Shown piece after piece: positions 9,138 through 22,034 of a stretch of 64,000 nt of DNA. The number at the start of each line of letters is the position of its first letter. Position 1 is the stretch's first letter. The notes under the pieces were generated by a model, which ran no database searches, was not told where the DNA came from, and was given only the letters and a program-made list of their open reading frames with translations. The translations under genes were made by a program, and so were the position numbers. Source of the stretch: Terana coerulea (taxonomy: Eukaryota > Basidiomycota > Agaricomycetes > Polyporales > Phanerochaetaceae); contig JAKOGH010000769.1 in the NCBI GenBank assembly GCA_024811115.1, positions 1 through 64,000 of the forward strand, given 5' to 3'.

Positions 9138-12100
9138 TCAATACGAGAAGATCATCAACCATGGGTTGAGAACGACCTAAAGCAAGTCAATTCATCAGAA
9201 TGTGCAGGGATAGCGAAGGAGGCAGGAGACGTACGGGGTAGAGAATGTGGCAGCCGAGCGTGATCGCAAGCGGATAGATGACTGCCCAGTCCAAGCCCAG
9301 GATTTGCCAGCCCGTCGGGACGGCGTTCGTCGTCAGAACAATCATCCCGACGCAGACAGTGATGCAGATGACGAGCGCGATCCAGAAGCGGCTCACGATC
9401 TTAGGCACCTCGATCCAGAAGTTCGAGCGCTCGACCTCCTTCTTCGTCGCGCCCCACGTGATGTTGTATGAGAACAGGTGCGCGAGCAGCGCCTGCGAAA
9501 GGTGGATGCTCAGCCCGCCGAAGAAGAAGAAGCTGCGGAGATAGTCAGCAAGTCGGGTAAGCGTAGGAGAAGGGACAACAGACGCACAAGAATGGAACCC
9601 AGGTCAGGTTCTCGATGAGCGAGTCGAGTAGTGGGCGCAGGCCGAGGCGGTACTCGAGCAGCGTGAAGCCGAGGTTGCCAAGACCGGGGAAGACAACCAT
9701 GCAAGCGAGCCAAATCTCGAAGGAGTGGAGGTAGAAACCGTCAACGGACGCCGCCCAGCCGAGCAGAAGGTAATTCATGAGCGACAGAGATGCACCGGCG
9801 GCGATACCATCTAAAGCGTGAGGATCAGACAAGTACGACGAGAGGCACAATACGGGACACTCACAGTAAGAGAACATGTACGAGGTCATGGTAACTTTAT
9901 AATGCACTGGAGCATTGCACCACATGAAGGTGTGCAGCTGCTTGTTGATTGGGCCCTTGCGCCACCACTCAATCAGTGGGTTGAAGATGAGCTCGCTGCA
10001 GCCTATGACGGTTCTCAGTATACAACGAAGCACTCAATATCTAAGCAGGCTTACCATAGGCGTACTTTTGCCAACGGTTGAGCTCGTCGTCACAGGTCAG
10101 CGAGACGCCTTCCTTGAAGCCGCCGTCAGAGTACGTTGACCACCGAATGATGTAGCCCTTCAGCTGCAAGCGCAACGCCATGTCGAAGTCCTCGGACACG
10201 TTCGTCTCGGACCAGATCTTCTTGACATTGTCCGCAGGGTCGATGAACGCCGCGTCCTGGAGCGCAGACCAGCGCAGGAACGCGTTGTGCCCGACGAACG
10301 GCGCGACCTCGCCGTTCGCGCAGCCGAGCGAGATGCACTTATTGATACGCCGCGTGAAGTGTGCGATGCCGTTCTCGAAGTAGTGGTGCGCGACCTGCAT
10401 CACGTCCGACTCGTGCTGGACGATCGCGACCTCGGGGCTCTCCGCGAGCTCACGCGCCGCGTCGCGCAGGCAGTCCTCCGGCACGATCGTGTCCGAGTCG
10501 ACGATGAGGATGACCTCGCCGATGCGCAGCGACTTGCCGTTGCACGCCCACGGCCGCCAACGCTTGTCACTCTCCTCGTACGTCTCCTCGATCGCGAGCT
10601 GAAGCGCCTTCTCCTCGATATCGTCGTCCTCGTCGATCTCCTCTCCGGCGGCGGCGGCCTCGGCCATCATGCGGGTGATGTGTGTCTCCATCTTGAGCGA
10701 CAAGGCGAGGCCGTAGTTCATGTTCGACGCCTTCTTGAAACGACCCGCGCGCTTGTAACCCTCAGGTGAGCCGTCGTGAGGAGGACGTGCAACCCAACCT
10801 ATGTTGTTGTCGGCGTAGAAGGCCATCCGTTCGGTGCGGTCTTCCTCCGAGATAAGCTGCATGCCGTCGTCGTGAACCAAGATGGAAGAGGTGCCCCCTT
10901 GACGGGAGTACGTCTGCATCGCCTTCTTGAGCGAGTAGACTGAGGGCGCACTGGACAGCGCTCGTCAGCGATCAGTGATATCAATAGTCGGGAGAAAACC
11001 TACATGGTCTCTTTCAAACTTTCTTTATAGACCGGCATCTCGATGGTGATGTGCGGCAAGTTTGAGTCGACGAGCTTGCTAGGCGCGGGCTTAACGGCTG
11101 AGTAGTACTTTGAGTTCTGGTGGTACTGCGCGACGGGGCCAATACTAAAGACGAGATTAGGCAGGACTGATGACATGTATGTAGAGACTCACATCATGGT
11201 GATGTTTCCGATAAGCTGCGAACAGAAAAACTACAACCGGTGCCATGTAAGATTCGGCTTGGTGGACAGTAGAGCAGGACATACCAGGGAGATGCAGAAC
11301 AGCATAGGGGCTGTGACCAAAAGAGCAAACCGGGTGAAGCTGCCGTCGAGAACATTCTCGACCAGCAGAATGCTGATACCACTCCCCACGAAGTCTGTTG
11401 CTTTGATCAGAAACAATCGCACAGCAGTACATACGAGCACTTACAAAACGAAAGCGCGGCGGCCAAGCCACAGTATACCGGCGCGAGCAAACGCATCGGG
11501 CGGGCGGATGGGCCCTCCGCCGTCTGCTCGACGTCCTCCTGCTTCGACACGAAATATCCAAGGCCGAAGCGGCAATTCCGGCCCTTCTTCTTCTTGTCCT
11601 TTTCGCGCTTGCTGCTCTCGACCTTCCCCTTCGCGATGGCCGCGACCTCCTTCTCGTTGATGTTGTGCGCGGGCTTCTCAGTGAGCTGGACGTCTGAGCC
11701 GGTGTTGGAGGGCATGGTGGAGGACGCGAGCGAGAGCAGCGCGGAGCGCTGGTTCCAGACGAGCTTGATCAGCTTGTCGTCGAAGTCGCGGCAGATCGGG
11801 ATGATGTCGTCCAGGTTGTACGACCAGACGACGAGCACGCGCTCGTCCCGGATAAAGGCACCGCACTGCTCCTTGTCGGCGCGCGGCAGCCAGCTCATGG
11901 TATCCAGAACCTGGATACGGGTGTCGCTGTCGACGAAGATGGCATCCGAGTCATCTTTGCTGAATATGTAAACACGGTATTAGAAATGATGTATAAATAT
12001 ACGAGAGAGCAATAATATATGCTGAGCCACGTAGTGGGCGACGGTCGATGATGGCGTAGGGGGATCGGCGTTTGCGAGGACAAGGAAGTTGGGTACGCAC

Positions 12101-12399
12101 ACAGTAGAGAGGGCTGCGTGGATGGCAGCGCTACGCATCTTGACAGCGACAACCGGGTTGAGCACACGAATGGCGGCCTCAAAGGGTTCGAGGTAGCGGT
12201 TCTCGTAGGGGAAGACACGGAAGTGCCCAGAGTCTACCCGAAGGCAGACCCCAGCGTGTACATTCTCCTCGGAAGGCTTGAACCAGGCATCAACTTGAGT
12301 CTATGGGACAGTGAGTACGAGGGCAAAAGTATAATGGAAGTGGGAGCGTACCTGTCGGAAGATATGGTGGAGCAGAGCGTCGTACGCGTCGTAGTCCAT
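9138..12399 (-). CDS. GT2 processive glycosyltransferase, Tft1/cellulose-synthase-like
   Basis: Eleven exons on the minus strand (12399-12352, 12300-12101, 11959-11445, 11394-11285, 11215-11193, 11144-11004, 10950-10055, 10002-9865, 9810-9588, 9532-9235, 9176-9138) join in phase with GT..AG introns into 876 residues. The start gives MDYDAYDALLHH. Two membrane helices lie near residues 240-297. The cytosolic GT2 domain has FKKASNMNYGL, the metal-binding DSD (about 497-499), VGHNAFLRW, the SEDFDMALRLQLKG acid (about 598-611) and RWQKYAYG (about 638), and is followed by several C-terminal helices. This layout matches the fungal family that includes Aspergillus Tft1, linked to mixed-linkage beta-glucan. 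The product is therefore probably a plasma-membrane polysaccharide synthase; its exact glycan is inferred. The model is clean, with no frame break. Confidence 0.93.
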
Positions 12400-12502
12400 C
12401 TCGAAGAGAGTGGCGAGGAATGGAGGACGAGGTAGACAGAGAGCGCTGCAGACCAAGCTCGACAGAGGGAGCCGTGCAGAGAGAATTGATCCCCGCCCCT
12501 TC

Positions 12503-12509
12503 TTATAAC
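12503..12509 (-). promoter_or_regulatory. Possible TATA element of the GT2 gene
   Basis: The minus strand reads TTATAAG about 105 bases upstream of the GT2 start codon, a plausible fungal TATA position. No other promoter signal supports it. Confidence 0.35.
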
Positions 12510-15500
12510 AATGCGCCACCGGCCAACGAGTACAGGATCCCAATCTCGATGCCCATCAAAACAAACGCTGGAGAGCAAGTGGGCCACGGCCATGTTTTCG
12601 ATCCGTGTACTGTTCGACAGGCAAGGAACGGACTGAATGGACAGCCAGAACATCTATTGAGAAAAGAAGGTCTGTGAGCGTTCGTTGGGTCGCTGTCCGA
12701 AAAGGGCAACATACGGTGCACGAACTTTGAGCAACCGGCATGGCGTGACGGCTGCCGATGGATTGTTGAACATCCACGTTCAGGGGCACATCAGCCTGCG
12801 GGCACGTCGTTCCATGGCGTCCGTCTGCTTCGTGTTCGGCAAGGCCACATCCGCGCTCAAGGGGCCTGGATGTTCCATGCCCAGGTTATCCGCTGTCGAA
12901 GAGGGCAACACAGTTGTCGGGAGATGACACGATATCTCAAGCGCCGCAGGAGAGCAGCATCCTGGGATCAAGACGACAAAGACGGACAAGCGACCGCATC
13001 TCGTACTTTGGCGACCTGGGCGAGCAGATTGCGGTACCCACGGAAATGTCGCTGCAAGCGGATCGCCCAGTACAACTTCCGAGCGTCCAGTGATCTGCAT
13101 ACATAGGCTTCGCCCGGTGAGCGCGCCGCTACTGCACCCCGAAGGTGAAAGAACGTACTCCCAATTGAATTATGCGACAACATAACTTCACGATGACCAA
13201 CATCCGCTTGACGGATGCACGATGTGGACGATCAAGTCGTCCAAAACGGGTACAACACCACAATTTGCTCTAGACGCCCGTATATTCTCACGGTCAGTGA
13301 CTGGACGGCATCTGACGGCATCTCTCCCATCCGTTCTCCCTTGCCTGGCCGCAGTGCTACTCTCCGCTCCGAGCTCCCCTACTCGCTTCCTTGCCGCCTA
13401 TGGCCCATTTGCCGCAAGCATGAATATGAACTTCATAGACAACACGATATCGCGTTGTCTCCCGGGGTTTCTTTTGCTCGAATGCGCTCAGAAGCAGTGC
13501 CATGCGGCCGCCTCGGCCTGCGAGCCCTCTACATCATCAGATAGCCCGCACCTCCGGACGCAGACGGTGGAGGTCGGAGGAACGCAGGTGGTGCAGAGAT
13601 AAATTACGACCTATTTTCTTCAGCGCCAGGCTGTGCTGTCCAGTCAACGTCGTACGTCTTCTAGTGCGGGACACTGTTCAGGTGTGGGAATGCGCTTTCT
13701 GAGCGCAGTCTTCACATGCGCAGAAACGACCTCGCCGTAGAACGCATTCTGGAGAAATGCCTCGAAGGTGGTCCTAGTGCTCCCAGTGACCTCTTGCGCA
13801 TTCCGAGAGAGATTCGACCGTCCCGAACTCAACTCGCTATCGAGCGCATCACAGTGCAAGCTGGGTTCAAGTGCACTATCGCCGAAGCTGAAGACACGAC
13901 TGCCGCACCTCTTGGCCTTTCCGATCAAAATACCCCAGCCCGGTCTCTCTGGTTGAGAGCTGCCTGCCTCATGGCCTACCCGAGCTGCCCGCCTTACGGA
14001 CTACCTTGTGCTCGCTCCTTGAATCCATTCAACGTACGGGTGCTCTGTATCGAGTACACCCGCCGCGCGGACAGGTCCAGGCCGAACTTAGACCGAGGAG
14101 ACTCACCCGCCCAGACCCGCGCCTGAAACCCTGCACATACCTGTACGAGATTGATAAGTCTTCCTGCGACTCGGCGGCTGTCTGTCTGCGCCGTTCTTGC
14201 GTTCTGCTCAGCCGAGTTCACAGTTATGTCTGCGGTGTGCGCAGGCACAGATCGTGCGCATTCAGTGCCGTACGTTTGTGATTGACAGCCTTTCTCCCTG
14301 TAAACACTTCACGCGCTAGGTTCCGTCGCCCGCCGGCTGTACCTGAGCTTGTACTCGCTTTGGCTCCACCTTCAGGCCGATTTGGACGTTCACATAATGG
14401 ACGGATCAACAAGGCTTTCGGGACCGGCGACAGTCAACCCATCAAGACTGTCTACGCGGCCGCCGCAGGCATCGATCGTCTGGGGACATGGCACAGACTT
14501 GTGTTGAATATGCCTCATCCTTGGCCCGCACACCCTCAGCAGCAGTTGGTGCAGCACGCCACGACATCAGAGGCTCTCGTTCCAGGCCCAGTCTAGAGAT
14601 CCGTTCGCTCGACTCAGGCTTGCACTCTCACCACGTCACCTCTACTTTTAGGCCGACTGGGAAACCCCGAAGCGAAATCATCAATATCTCGCGGCGGGTG
14701 TTGCGAAGTGCGAACGTGCAATGGCACAAAGGTTACGTAGCCCGCTCCTCTGTATTCTGTAGGACATCATTGCGTCAGATGAGCCTCATTTTCTCAAATC
14801 AACGAGCCGTGCGGAGGGCGCGGTATAATGCAGGATATACATGGTGTTTTTCTCTTCGATTTGCAACCCTGCGCTCGCCGCTGCTCACGCTGTCATTTGG
14901 CAATCGTATTCTGGCGGTGTTCGGCATTTTCTGCTCCCGCACGCCGCAGTTAACCGAAGATCCGCCACCCTCGCTGCTTCGCCATCATCGGGCCCTCAAT
15001 ATGCGAATATGCAGTGCGTGGTTTCTATCCACGGAGTCGTCCCCGCCGTGCGCCCCGTTTGTCGTATGTCGGCTCTCGATCGTTATTTGAACATGCGTAC
15101 GCCACAAAGCTCCTGCGTGTCATCCCATCAAACATTTGGCTTTGGCTCCACGGCCGGAGATGAGCCAAACGAGTGCCGCTGACGGGTTTGTCCAATTGGA
15201 GTTTAGAGTACAACAACACCCGCTCTGATGCTCCTCCTTTCAGGACATACCGCCGGCAGCGATGAGCTCGTACCTTTTCCGGAAGAGTCAGCTGGCGTAC
15301 GGCCTGCACTGATGCGGACGAATACGGCAGGTCGTCTTCGGTTCGCGGGAGCTGACGGTGCGGCGACTCTGTCGCTCACCACCACGACCCTCGCTGGCCG
15401 CTCCTCGTCGTCCAGAGGACTACTCGTTTCCGCTGCGGCAACCTGATATCGCTGTGTGAACCTGTGCGGGCGGGAGAGACGTCATTTCCAGGTGCACAGG

Positions 15501-17843
15501 CTCAAGGTTCGTCGGGCCAACAAGATTCAGTTCTGTCGCGCTTGCTCATCTTCTCTTTGTTCGCGGTAGGGCGACCAACAGCAATGCGTACGACGAGGTT
15601 CGCATGTAGCGAATAGCCTATCTCTGTGGCCTATCTGCGGCCAGCCGCCCTTGGGAAGGCGCAATGTCGGCCATGTACGAGTGCGGCCATCTCGACGAGG
15701 CGACTCGAAGTGCGCACAGTTCCGCCCTTCGTGTGAGTGCGCACCTCGTTTGCAGCATCCAGTGCATGTCATAATTCGTTACACATTGTCTCCAGCATTC
15801 AGCGACGTTCTGCCTTGCATGATTGTGTTCCAGGTGTGCCTCGCTGCAGACGCAAGCCCCGCTTCCATACTAACCTAAAGAAATCGATAGGTTCGACGGA
15901 CGCCGACCGCGGTTTGGCGGGCGGGCTCACGAAACAAGGCACCTCCGCGCGCGTACATATCCGACAGCGTGGCCGTGTACGTCACTGCGCACAGTCGAAA
16001 CGGCCGGCGGTGTGCGCTGTGTGCATTCGACCCGCTAAGCTCAGGCGCCGGCACTCTCAAAGCCCGCATTGAGCGAGGTGCGTCCTGCCTTGTCTTCTCA
16101 GCGTCTTGTCTTCTACGCAAGAGCGCCTCGCTCTGGGAGGCTCGGTTCTATTGGGAGTTATCAAACCGTGCATCGAGAATATCGACGTCTAGATATCGCG
16201 AAGAGTGATAAATGAGGTGATATGTTTAGAACCCATCTCGAGCGAGGTGCGCTTGCTATAGGGTTGCTGATAGCGACGAACACGCGCGATAGCAGGGCCG
16301 CTTTGAAGGCGGTGGAGTCGTTTCGCTTCGCAATTATTTTCCTGACCATGGAAGCCGGCCAATATCTGGACCTGGAAATGTGGCGTTGCCCGCTTTCCTC
16401 GCGATAGCATGCTGCAGCACCGCACGCTCGACGCTGCCGATATTTTTCCCTTGAGTTGACACTGCACAATTCCTGCATCGAACCCCTGGCCGCTTCCTTT
16501 GGCGTCCTTGACGTGGTTGGTCAGAGCGCGTGGGTCCTAGGCAGATGGCGCTGACAGTTTCCGCGTTGAAGGAGCGGCTGTGCCTAGCCCGGCCTTGTCA
16601 CACTGCTTCGGACGCGATGCACTGTACGACTTTGGTGGATGTGACATACTGCTGATGTGAGACTCTGTCGCCGATACACGACATGGGTTGGCGGTCGATT
16701 GGGCATAGTCTTTGCGGGCAATAGGAGGCTGTAGCGGCTGGAGGTCGGCGGTGCGCCGACATGTATCGTACTGTATGTACTTTCCCATACTTCGGCTCAG
16801 TCAGCCATCGTCTTAGACGACGACGACATGGCCGGAAGTTGCATCGTAAACGCTGTCCAGCGTGGAAGAAAAACATGCCATATCCCGATATGGGTCCCAT
16901 CAGTTGAGTCCCACGTGGCGGAATTAAGGAGGCCGACGCTTGGTGGCGTCAATTGTCCAGACTTGCCTTTCGACCAGGATGATCCCACGTCGATGGCTCA
17001 CACATGCTGTCCCGCATTCAGCACCACTTTCTCCCAGCGCTGGCTTGTGCGCGGTCAACAACGTTGCCCAATGTCGAAGGGTGAACTTGAGGGTCTTCAT
17101 CTCGATTGGTCGGATGCGCTGTTTGATTCCGAGCCTGCAGCATACGGTTTGATTCGGGAACATTTGTTCTAAAGTATCCAAGTGCCGACTCTTGGGGTGA
17201 GTTCTCTTTCTTTGTCAGCTCATAGGAATCTGATCATGTCTGCGTTCTCTCAGGGACAACGTCGTCTCTCTGAAAGAGGCCGAGCGAAGATCGCTTGGGA
17301 TAATTATCCTGGCGTTCGCTGGCATGACAGGATCCTCCCCGCCGCGTGTGCACCGCTCCCATCTATGCTGCCGAGCGAGTTCCTGCTCCTGCCTGACATG
17401 GCGCTACCTGCATCTGATACATTCTCCGAAGTTCAAGGGGTCCCTGAGTCTTCACCCGGATCACATCGTCGGCCGCTCGTTGCACTGCGCTGGGTCCGCT
17501 CGGGCACGCCCAATCTGCCATTTGCTCGGTGACGGCCTATCTGCATCTTCAGATTCGCCGGCAGCGGTTCCCTCCCATTCAGAACCCGTATTCTAGAACC
17601 CAGGGCCATAGCCCAGAGCGGCTCAACGCAACGCGAGCATTGTGCTGTGGTGCCGGACAGCTCGATATCAGACTTCAGGCAGATACGTCGCTGCAAGCAC
17701 TGAACGGTGCCCGACCACAACAAGGCATGCTCGGTCTCGGCATTTTGATCAAGTACTAATACCGCCCCTGGAACTCCTGAAGACCTCCAGTGTGGTCCCT
17801 CGCACGAGTCACTCCTTCTAGACACTCCACCGGCCCTCAAGTC
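12510..17843. other. 5.3-kb gene-free interval
   Basis: The six frames hold only short open stretches without recognisable motifs, consistent splice models or repeats. No LTR, terminal inverted repeat or RNA gene was recognised. It may be an old decayed sequence or a long intergenic region. Confidence 0.5.
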
Positions 17844-19723
17844 ATGCCCTCCCCGCCCTCGACCGCCTCCTCCGCATCGTCCTCTTCGGAGGTCGTCGGT
17901 GCCATCCCTCCCTCGACGGGTTCGTCGCGCGACCCGCCCCTCCAGCCTCCCAAGCCGCTCTTCTTCATTGACAAGAAGGGTGATGGCACCATCGAGGAGG
18001 AGCGCCGCGACCCCTTCCTCACGCCCGACGGCTCGGTGCCGCCGACGCCGGGCTCCCAGAAGGACAACCCCTTCTCACCGCCGGGAAGCGTCCTCAACAT
18101 GAGCATGGACGCACACTCGCGCATGCAGAGCCGCGTCTCGGTCACCTCCACCCTGCGCTCTGACCGCGAGGTCCCCGCGCGCCCCGCACTGGGCAGCCGT
18201 GTTCAGTCCCAAATCCGCGACTCGTTCATGTCCCCGCCGACCATGACCCGCCGTGCCACCGCTTTCGAGTCCAACGTCGCTTCGAGGCTTTCCGTCGCGG
18301 CTCCGAGGTCGAAGCGCCTGCGCTCCACCATGTTGACAGGGCCCGTGGAGAAGCCATGGGTGGGCGAGAAGGACATTTACGGCCGCCTTGCGTACTGGAT
18401 CACCTACGCCGTCGCACTCATCGGGATTGGTGGCAGTATCGCACGCTGCTACACCGCCTGGAAGGGTGTTCCTCGTGTCGGCAACCTCTGCCTCATCATG
18501 GAGGACAATTTCGACATCTTCGACACCCAGTACACCTGGAGTCATGATGTAGACATGGGCGGCTTCGGGTGCGGACTGCTTCCATGACGCCTTGAAGCTT
18601 GAGCTTGAGCTAACTTTGTTTTTCATTACAGCAATGGTGAATTTGAAATGACGACCAACTCTCCCAACAATTCATTCGTGGAAGACGGAAAGCTGTACAT
18701 CGTCCCGACGCTTACGTCAGATGTCATCGGCTACAACAATGTTCTGGATGGCTACACCTACAACATTACTGGCTGCACCAACACGAACGGTGCGTTGTCT
18801 TCTTCTTGTTCCGTGGCTATCTCTGACAGTAGAAATTTCCAGTCACGGCATGTGGCGCCGTCTCGAACAAGACATCTGGCGCAGTGATCAACCCTGTTAT
18901 GAGTGCGCGTCTCACCACCAAGAACAGCCACCACATCCAGTACGGCAAGGTCGAAATTGTCGCCAAGATGCCACGTGGAGACTGGCTGTGGCCTGCTCTT
19001 TGGATGCTGCCCGTCAACGACAAGTATGGCCCTTGGCCCATGTCCGGCGAGATCGACATCATGGAGGCCCGCGGCAACGGTCCTGATTACAAGGCCCAGT
19101 ACGTGTATCTTTGCTCACGCATAGCCATGACACTGACATTGAGTTCAGGGGCATCGACTACGTTCGCGGCTCGCTCAACTGGGGGTCCCTTCACCTGGCT
19201 GAATGGTGTATCGAAGACCTTCGGCTGGTGGAACGTCCGCCGCGCGTCGTACGACCAGGGCTTCCACACCTACACGGTCGAGTGGACGGACCAGTTCCTG
19301 CGCATCTACGTCGACACGCGCCTGCACCACATGCTCGACGTCTCGTTCAACGAGCCGTTCTTCACACGCGGACAGTTCCCGCCGTTCGTCGCCAACGGGA
19401 CCCAGACGATCGCGACGCCGAACCCGTGGGCGAACCAGTCGTTCGCGGCGCCCTTCGACCAGCCTTTCTACTTGATCATGAACGTCGCGGTCGGTGGTAC
19501 GAACGGGTGGTTCCTGGATGGCGTTGGTGACAAGCCTTGGATCAATGGTGCTAATAGTACGTCTCCTCACCTCTGTCCTCCGCTCGGATGTCTTACCGGT
19601 TGTCGCCTAGCTGCCATGCATGACTTTGCCGAGCGGCAGACCGAATGGTACCCATCTTGGTCTTCCGACCCGAAGGAGCGTGCCATGGTCGTCGACTCCG
19701 TCAAGATGTGGCAAGCGTGCTGA
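17844..19723 (+). CDS. GH16 / SKN1-KRE6-type beta-glucan synthesis protein, one apparent frameshift
   Basis: Five exons (17844-18568, 18632-18789, 18843-19098, 19149-19556, 19611-19723) give about 552 residues, a normal length for the family. The N-terminus is a Ser/Pro-rich cytosolic tail, then one helix near residues 183-203 (type II membrane protein), then the GH16 fold with ENFDIFDTQYTW, the active-site GEIDIMEARG (glutamates near 364 and 369), GSLNWG, TWLNGVSKTFGWW and WYPSW. Proteins of this type act in beta-1,6-glucan assembly in the secretory pathway. The frame changes inside exon 4 at a run of five G (19181-19185), where four would keep it open. This is either a real mutation or a sequencing error. 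An in-frame ATG at 17790 is an alternative start. Confidence 0.9.
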
Positions 19724-22034
19724 GCTCCCATCTTCTTCCCACTCCTTGTACACATATGTATCTGCCCTCCACACATAGAGTTAAGGACACTTGCACTCGG
19801 AGGGCCGCTGTCGTTTCACTTTCTTAGGGCTTTTTGGTGTCGCCTTGTTGGTAGTCTTCAGTCCTCAGGGGCATACTATATCCACCCGCCGCTCATTGGT
19901 AATGGACAGCATAGATATGAGCCTGCTTTCGCATCGATGTATCATACATGTATATGTCATATAGACGTATTCTACACTTTGTTGCCCTGCACTTCGCCGC
20001 TCCCGCAGGTTCACGCACATCCCAAGTCTTCGCTACTGGAATTTGTATTTGAGCCCTGGCTCGGCCGTGCTTGACGGGCCTGTTCGGCGCGGCGCCTGAG
20101 CTTAAGCTGAACTCGGGATTGCGCTCCTGAGCTACGGTGGCATGGGAAAGGCTTGTCGATCAGCGGTATATGAATCACAAAATGTTATGAAATACAGCTC
20201 AGGATGGTCGCCCTGAGTCCAGCCAACACGTTCCGTCACTTTAGCTATTGCGTTCTGTTGCCGGCATGACGGCATCGACGCAGTGGCACAGTCCACAAGT
20301 CCGCGCGCGCGGAATGAGGCGCCTCGCGGCGGCTGGGATGCGGGCCGAGAAAAACATGAGGCTGCGCCACTGAAGATAAACGACGGATGTGGCGGACGGA
20401 TGGTCGCGGTGTCAGCCACCGTACGACGTACGTGTGCGCGATGAAGGCTGTCAGACGTGTAGGCTGGAAGGGCTGGCGGTGGCGGGGCAGCTGAGTGCGA
20501 CGTGTAGGGCCAGAAGTGCGAGTGAATATATTGTTGGCTGTACAGGGTAGGTGTCATAAATCAATGTCAATTCAAAGGGAATGGAAGAGTAGCGAAGCAT
20601 AAAACCCACTAATCTTGAATGCCTTCATAGCGAGCGGCGTCTTCATTGCATAAAGCACGAATGCCCGAGTTGGTGAACTGTAGCTGCCTGAACCAGATGA
20701 GCGGCGAGCCTTATCGATGGTCCAGCCGACGGAAGTTCTCACTGTCACTGAGACGTTGGAAGGTTCATGCATCATGTCTGACTCAGGAAAGGCACTGAGG
20801 CACGAGCAGCTTCCACAGCATCCACGCATCCTACGGAAAAGCGGCGGTCTCCGTCATGGGCCAAACGCGACCAGCACCGGCGTCACCTATGACGCAGAAC
20901 TGTATTACAGCTTAGTACAGAGACAAGGTGCCGACCAGTGAGACTAGCAGGTACAGACAGAACGTACGCATATCAGAGTCCCCCAATACATGTGCTCTGG
21001 AATCCGCCTTTGACTCAGCAGTGGCTCCAGTGCACTCTTAAGGTAAGACGAGCGACACGATGTCGCGGTTCGAAGATTTGTTGTCGCAGAACGCAGCTTT
21101 AGGTTATCCGCTAGTCTTGTTCCCATTCCGTGTCTAAGGCATCAAGGTGGGAGGTACATGGAAGAAAGCAAGCAAATCAAATTTGTCGGGGCGTTCTTCG
21201 TGGCGTTTGTTCGGGCGCTTCGTGTAGACAATTTACATCATCAAGCGCCTAAGTCTTTTCTGCTAACCTACCACCACGAGCTCCGTTCCAGTCTAAGAAC
21301 CAGGGAGCATGCCCATCTTCGATAGCAAACCATTCTCTATGCTGGCTCTACTTCTTCAGCAAGATGTACCACCTTGCACAAATTTGAAATTCTTGAAGTT
21401 CACGGCTTTCGTCGATTGTGCAGGCAACAGACTCACGGTTGTACACTCCAACACCCGTGGCTGATGCACTAGCCGTCTGACAGTGTCGATGCGTGAGTAC
21501 TTGATCTAAACTTTAGAGCGTAGAGTTCGGTTTCTCATATGCCCGACAGAGGCTTGGCATCCCGCATTCTCCATGAGCGAGACAAAACCTGCACTGGTCT
21601 CGATCAAAACGCTAGGTAGGTCCCGAGCAAGGGCTTTGCCTCTCCTGAACACGCTCAAAATGCATGTCGTCTAGCTTGCTCGCTGAAGCTACTGAGCGCA
21701 GTGCTGATGACCACCGGTTGTCTTGGCGCATCTTGAATTCCGAGCGCGGCGAGATACGAGCGCACTTCTGACCGAAGCCGGTACAAGCCCTGCAAGCGTC
21801 TATCGGGGCACTAACACCGTACCCCGGCAAAAAGTGATCGCATGCACGATGAAATGACAGCTCGCATGCACACGCGGCTCAAGACGTCCGAATGTTGCGG
21901 ATGAGCAAACTTCAAGGTTGGACTCCTTCCTCCACATTGTCCTCGCTCTCTATGTGCTCCCCTTTACCATCTCATAATCAACGCCAATAGCTCATTCAAG
22001 CAAAGCGGGCCGTAAACTCAAATTTCCAACTCGA
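19724..22034. other. Intergenic, no recognised gene
   Basis: The 3' flank of the GH16 gene comes first; its poly(A) site is not identified. Short open frames between 20.1 and 21.9 kb show no motif. A transposon end lies at 21112. The last 100 bases hold CT-rich stretches typical of a fungal promoter upstream of the GT8 gene. Confidence 0.5.
21112..21151 (+). mobile_element. Isolated end of the 9-bp-TSD transposon family
   Basis: About 38 bases starting TAGTCTTGTTCCCATTCCGT match the inverted repeat at the right end of the 41523-42878 element with two differences, then similarity stops. The matching opposite end was not found nearby, so this looks like a truncated copy. Confidence 0.65.

Noticed and set aside
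12882..12893. A 12-base match with the flank of the transposon end at 21112
   Set aside because: A match of this length is expected by chance many times in 64 kb.
13716..15090. Several long open frames on the plus strand
   Set aside because: They overlap each other and minus-strand frames, carry no motif and show no coherent splice chain; they are typical of GC-rich intergenic DNA.
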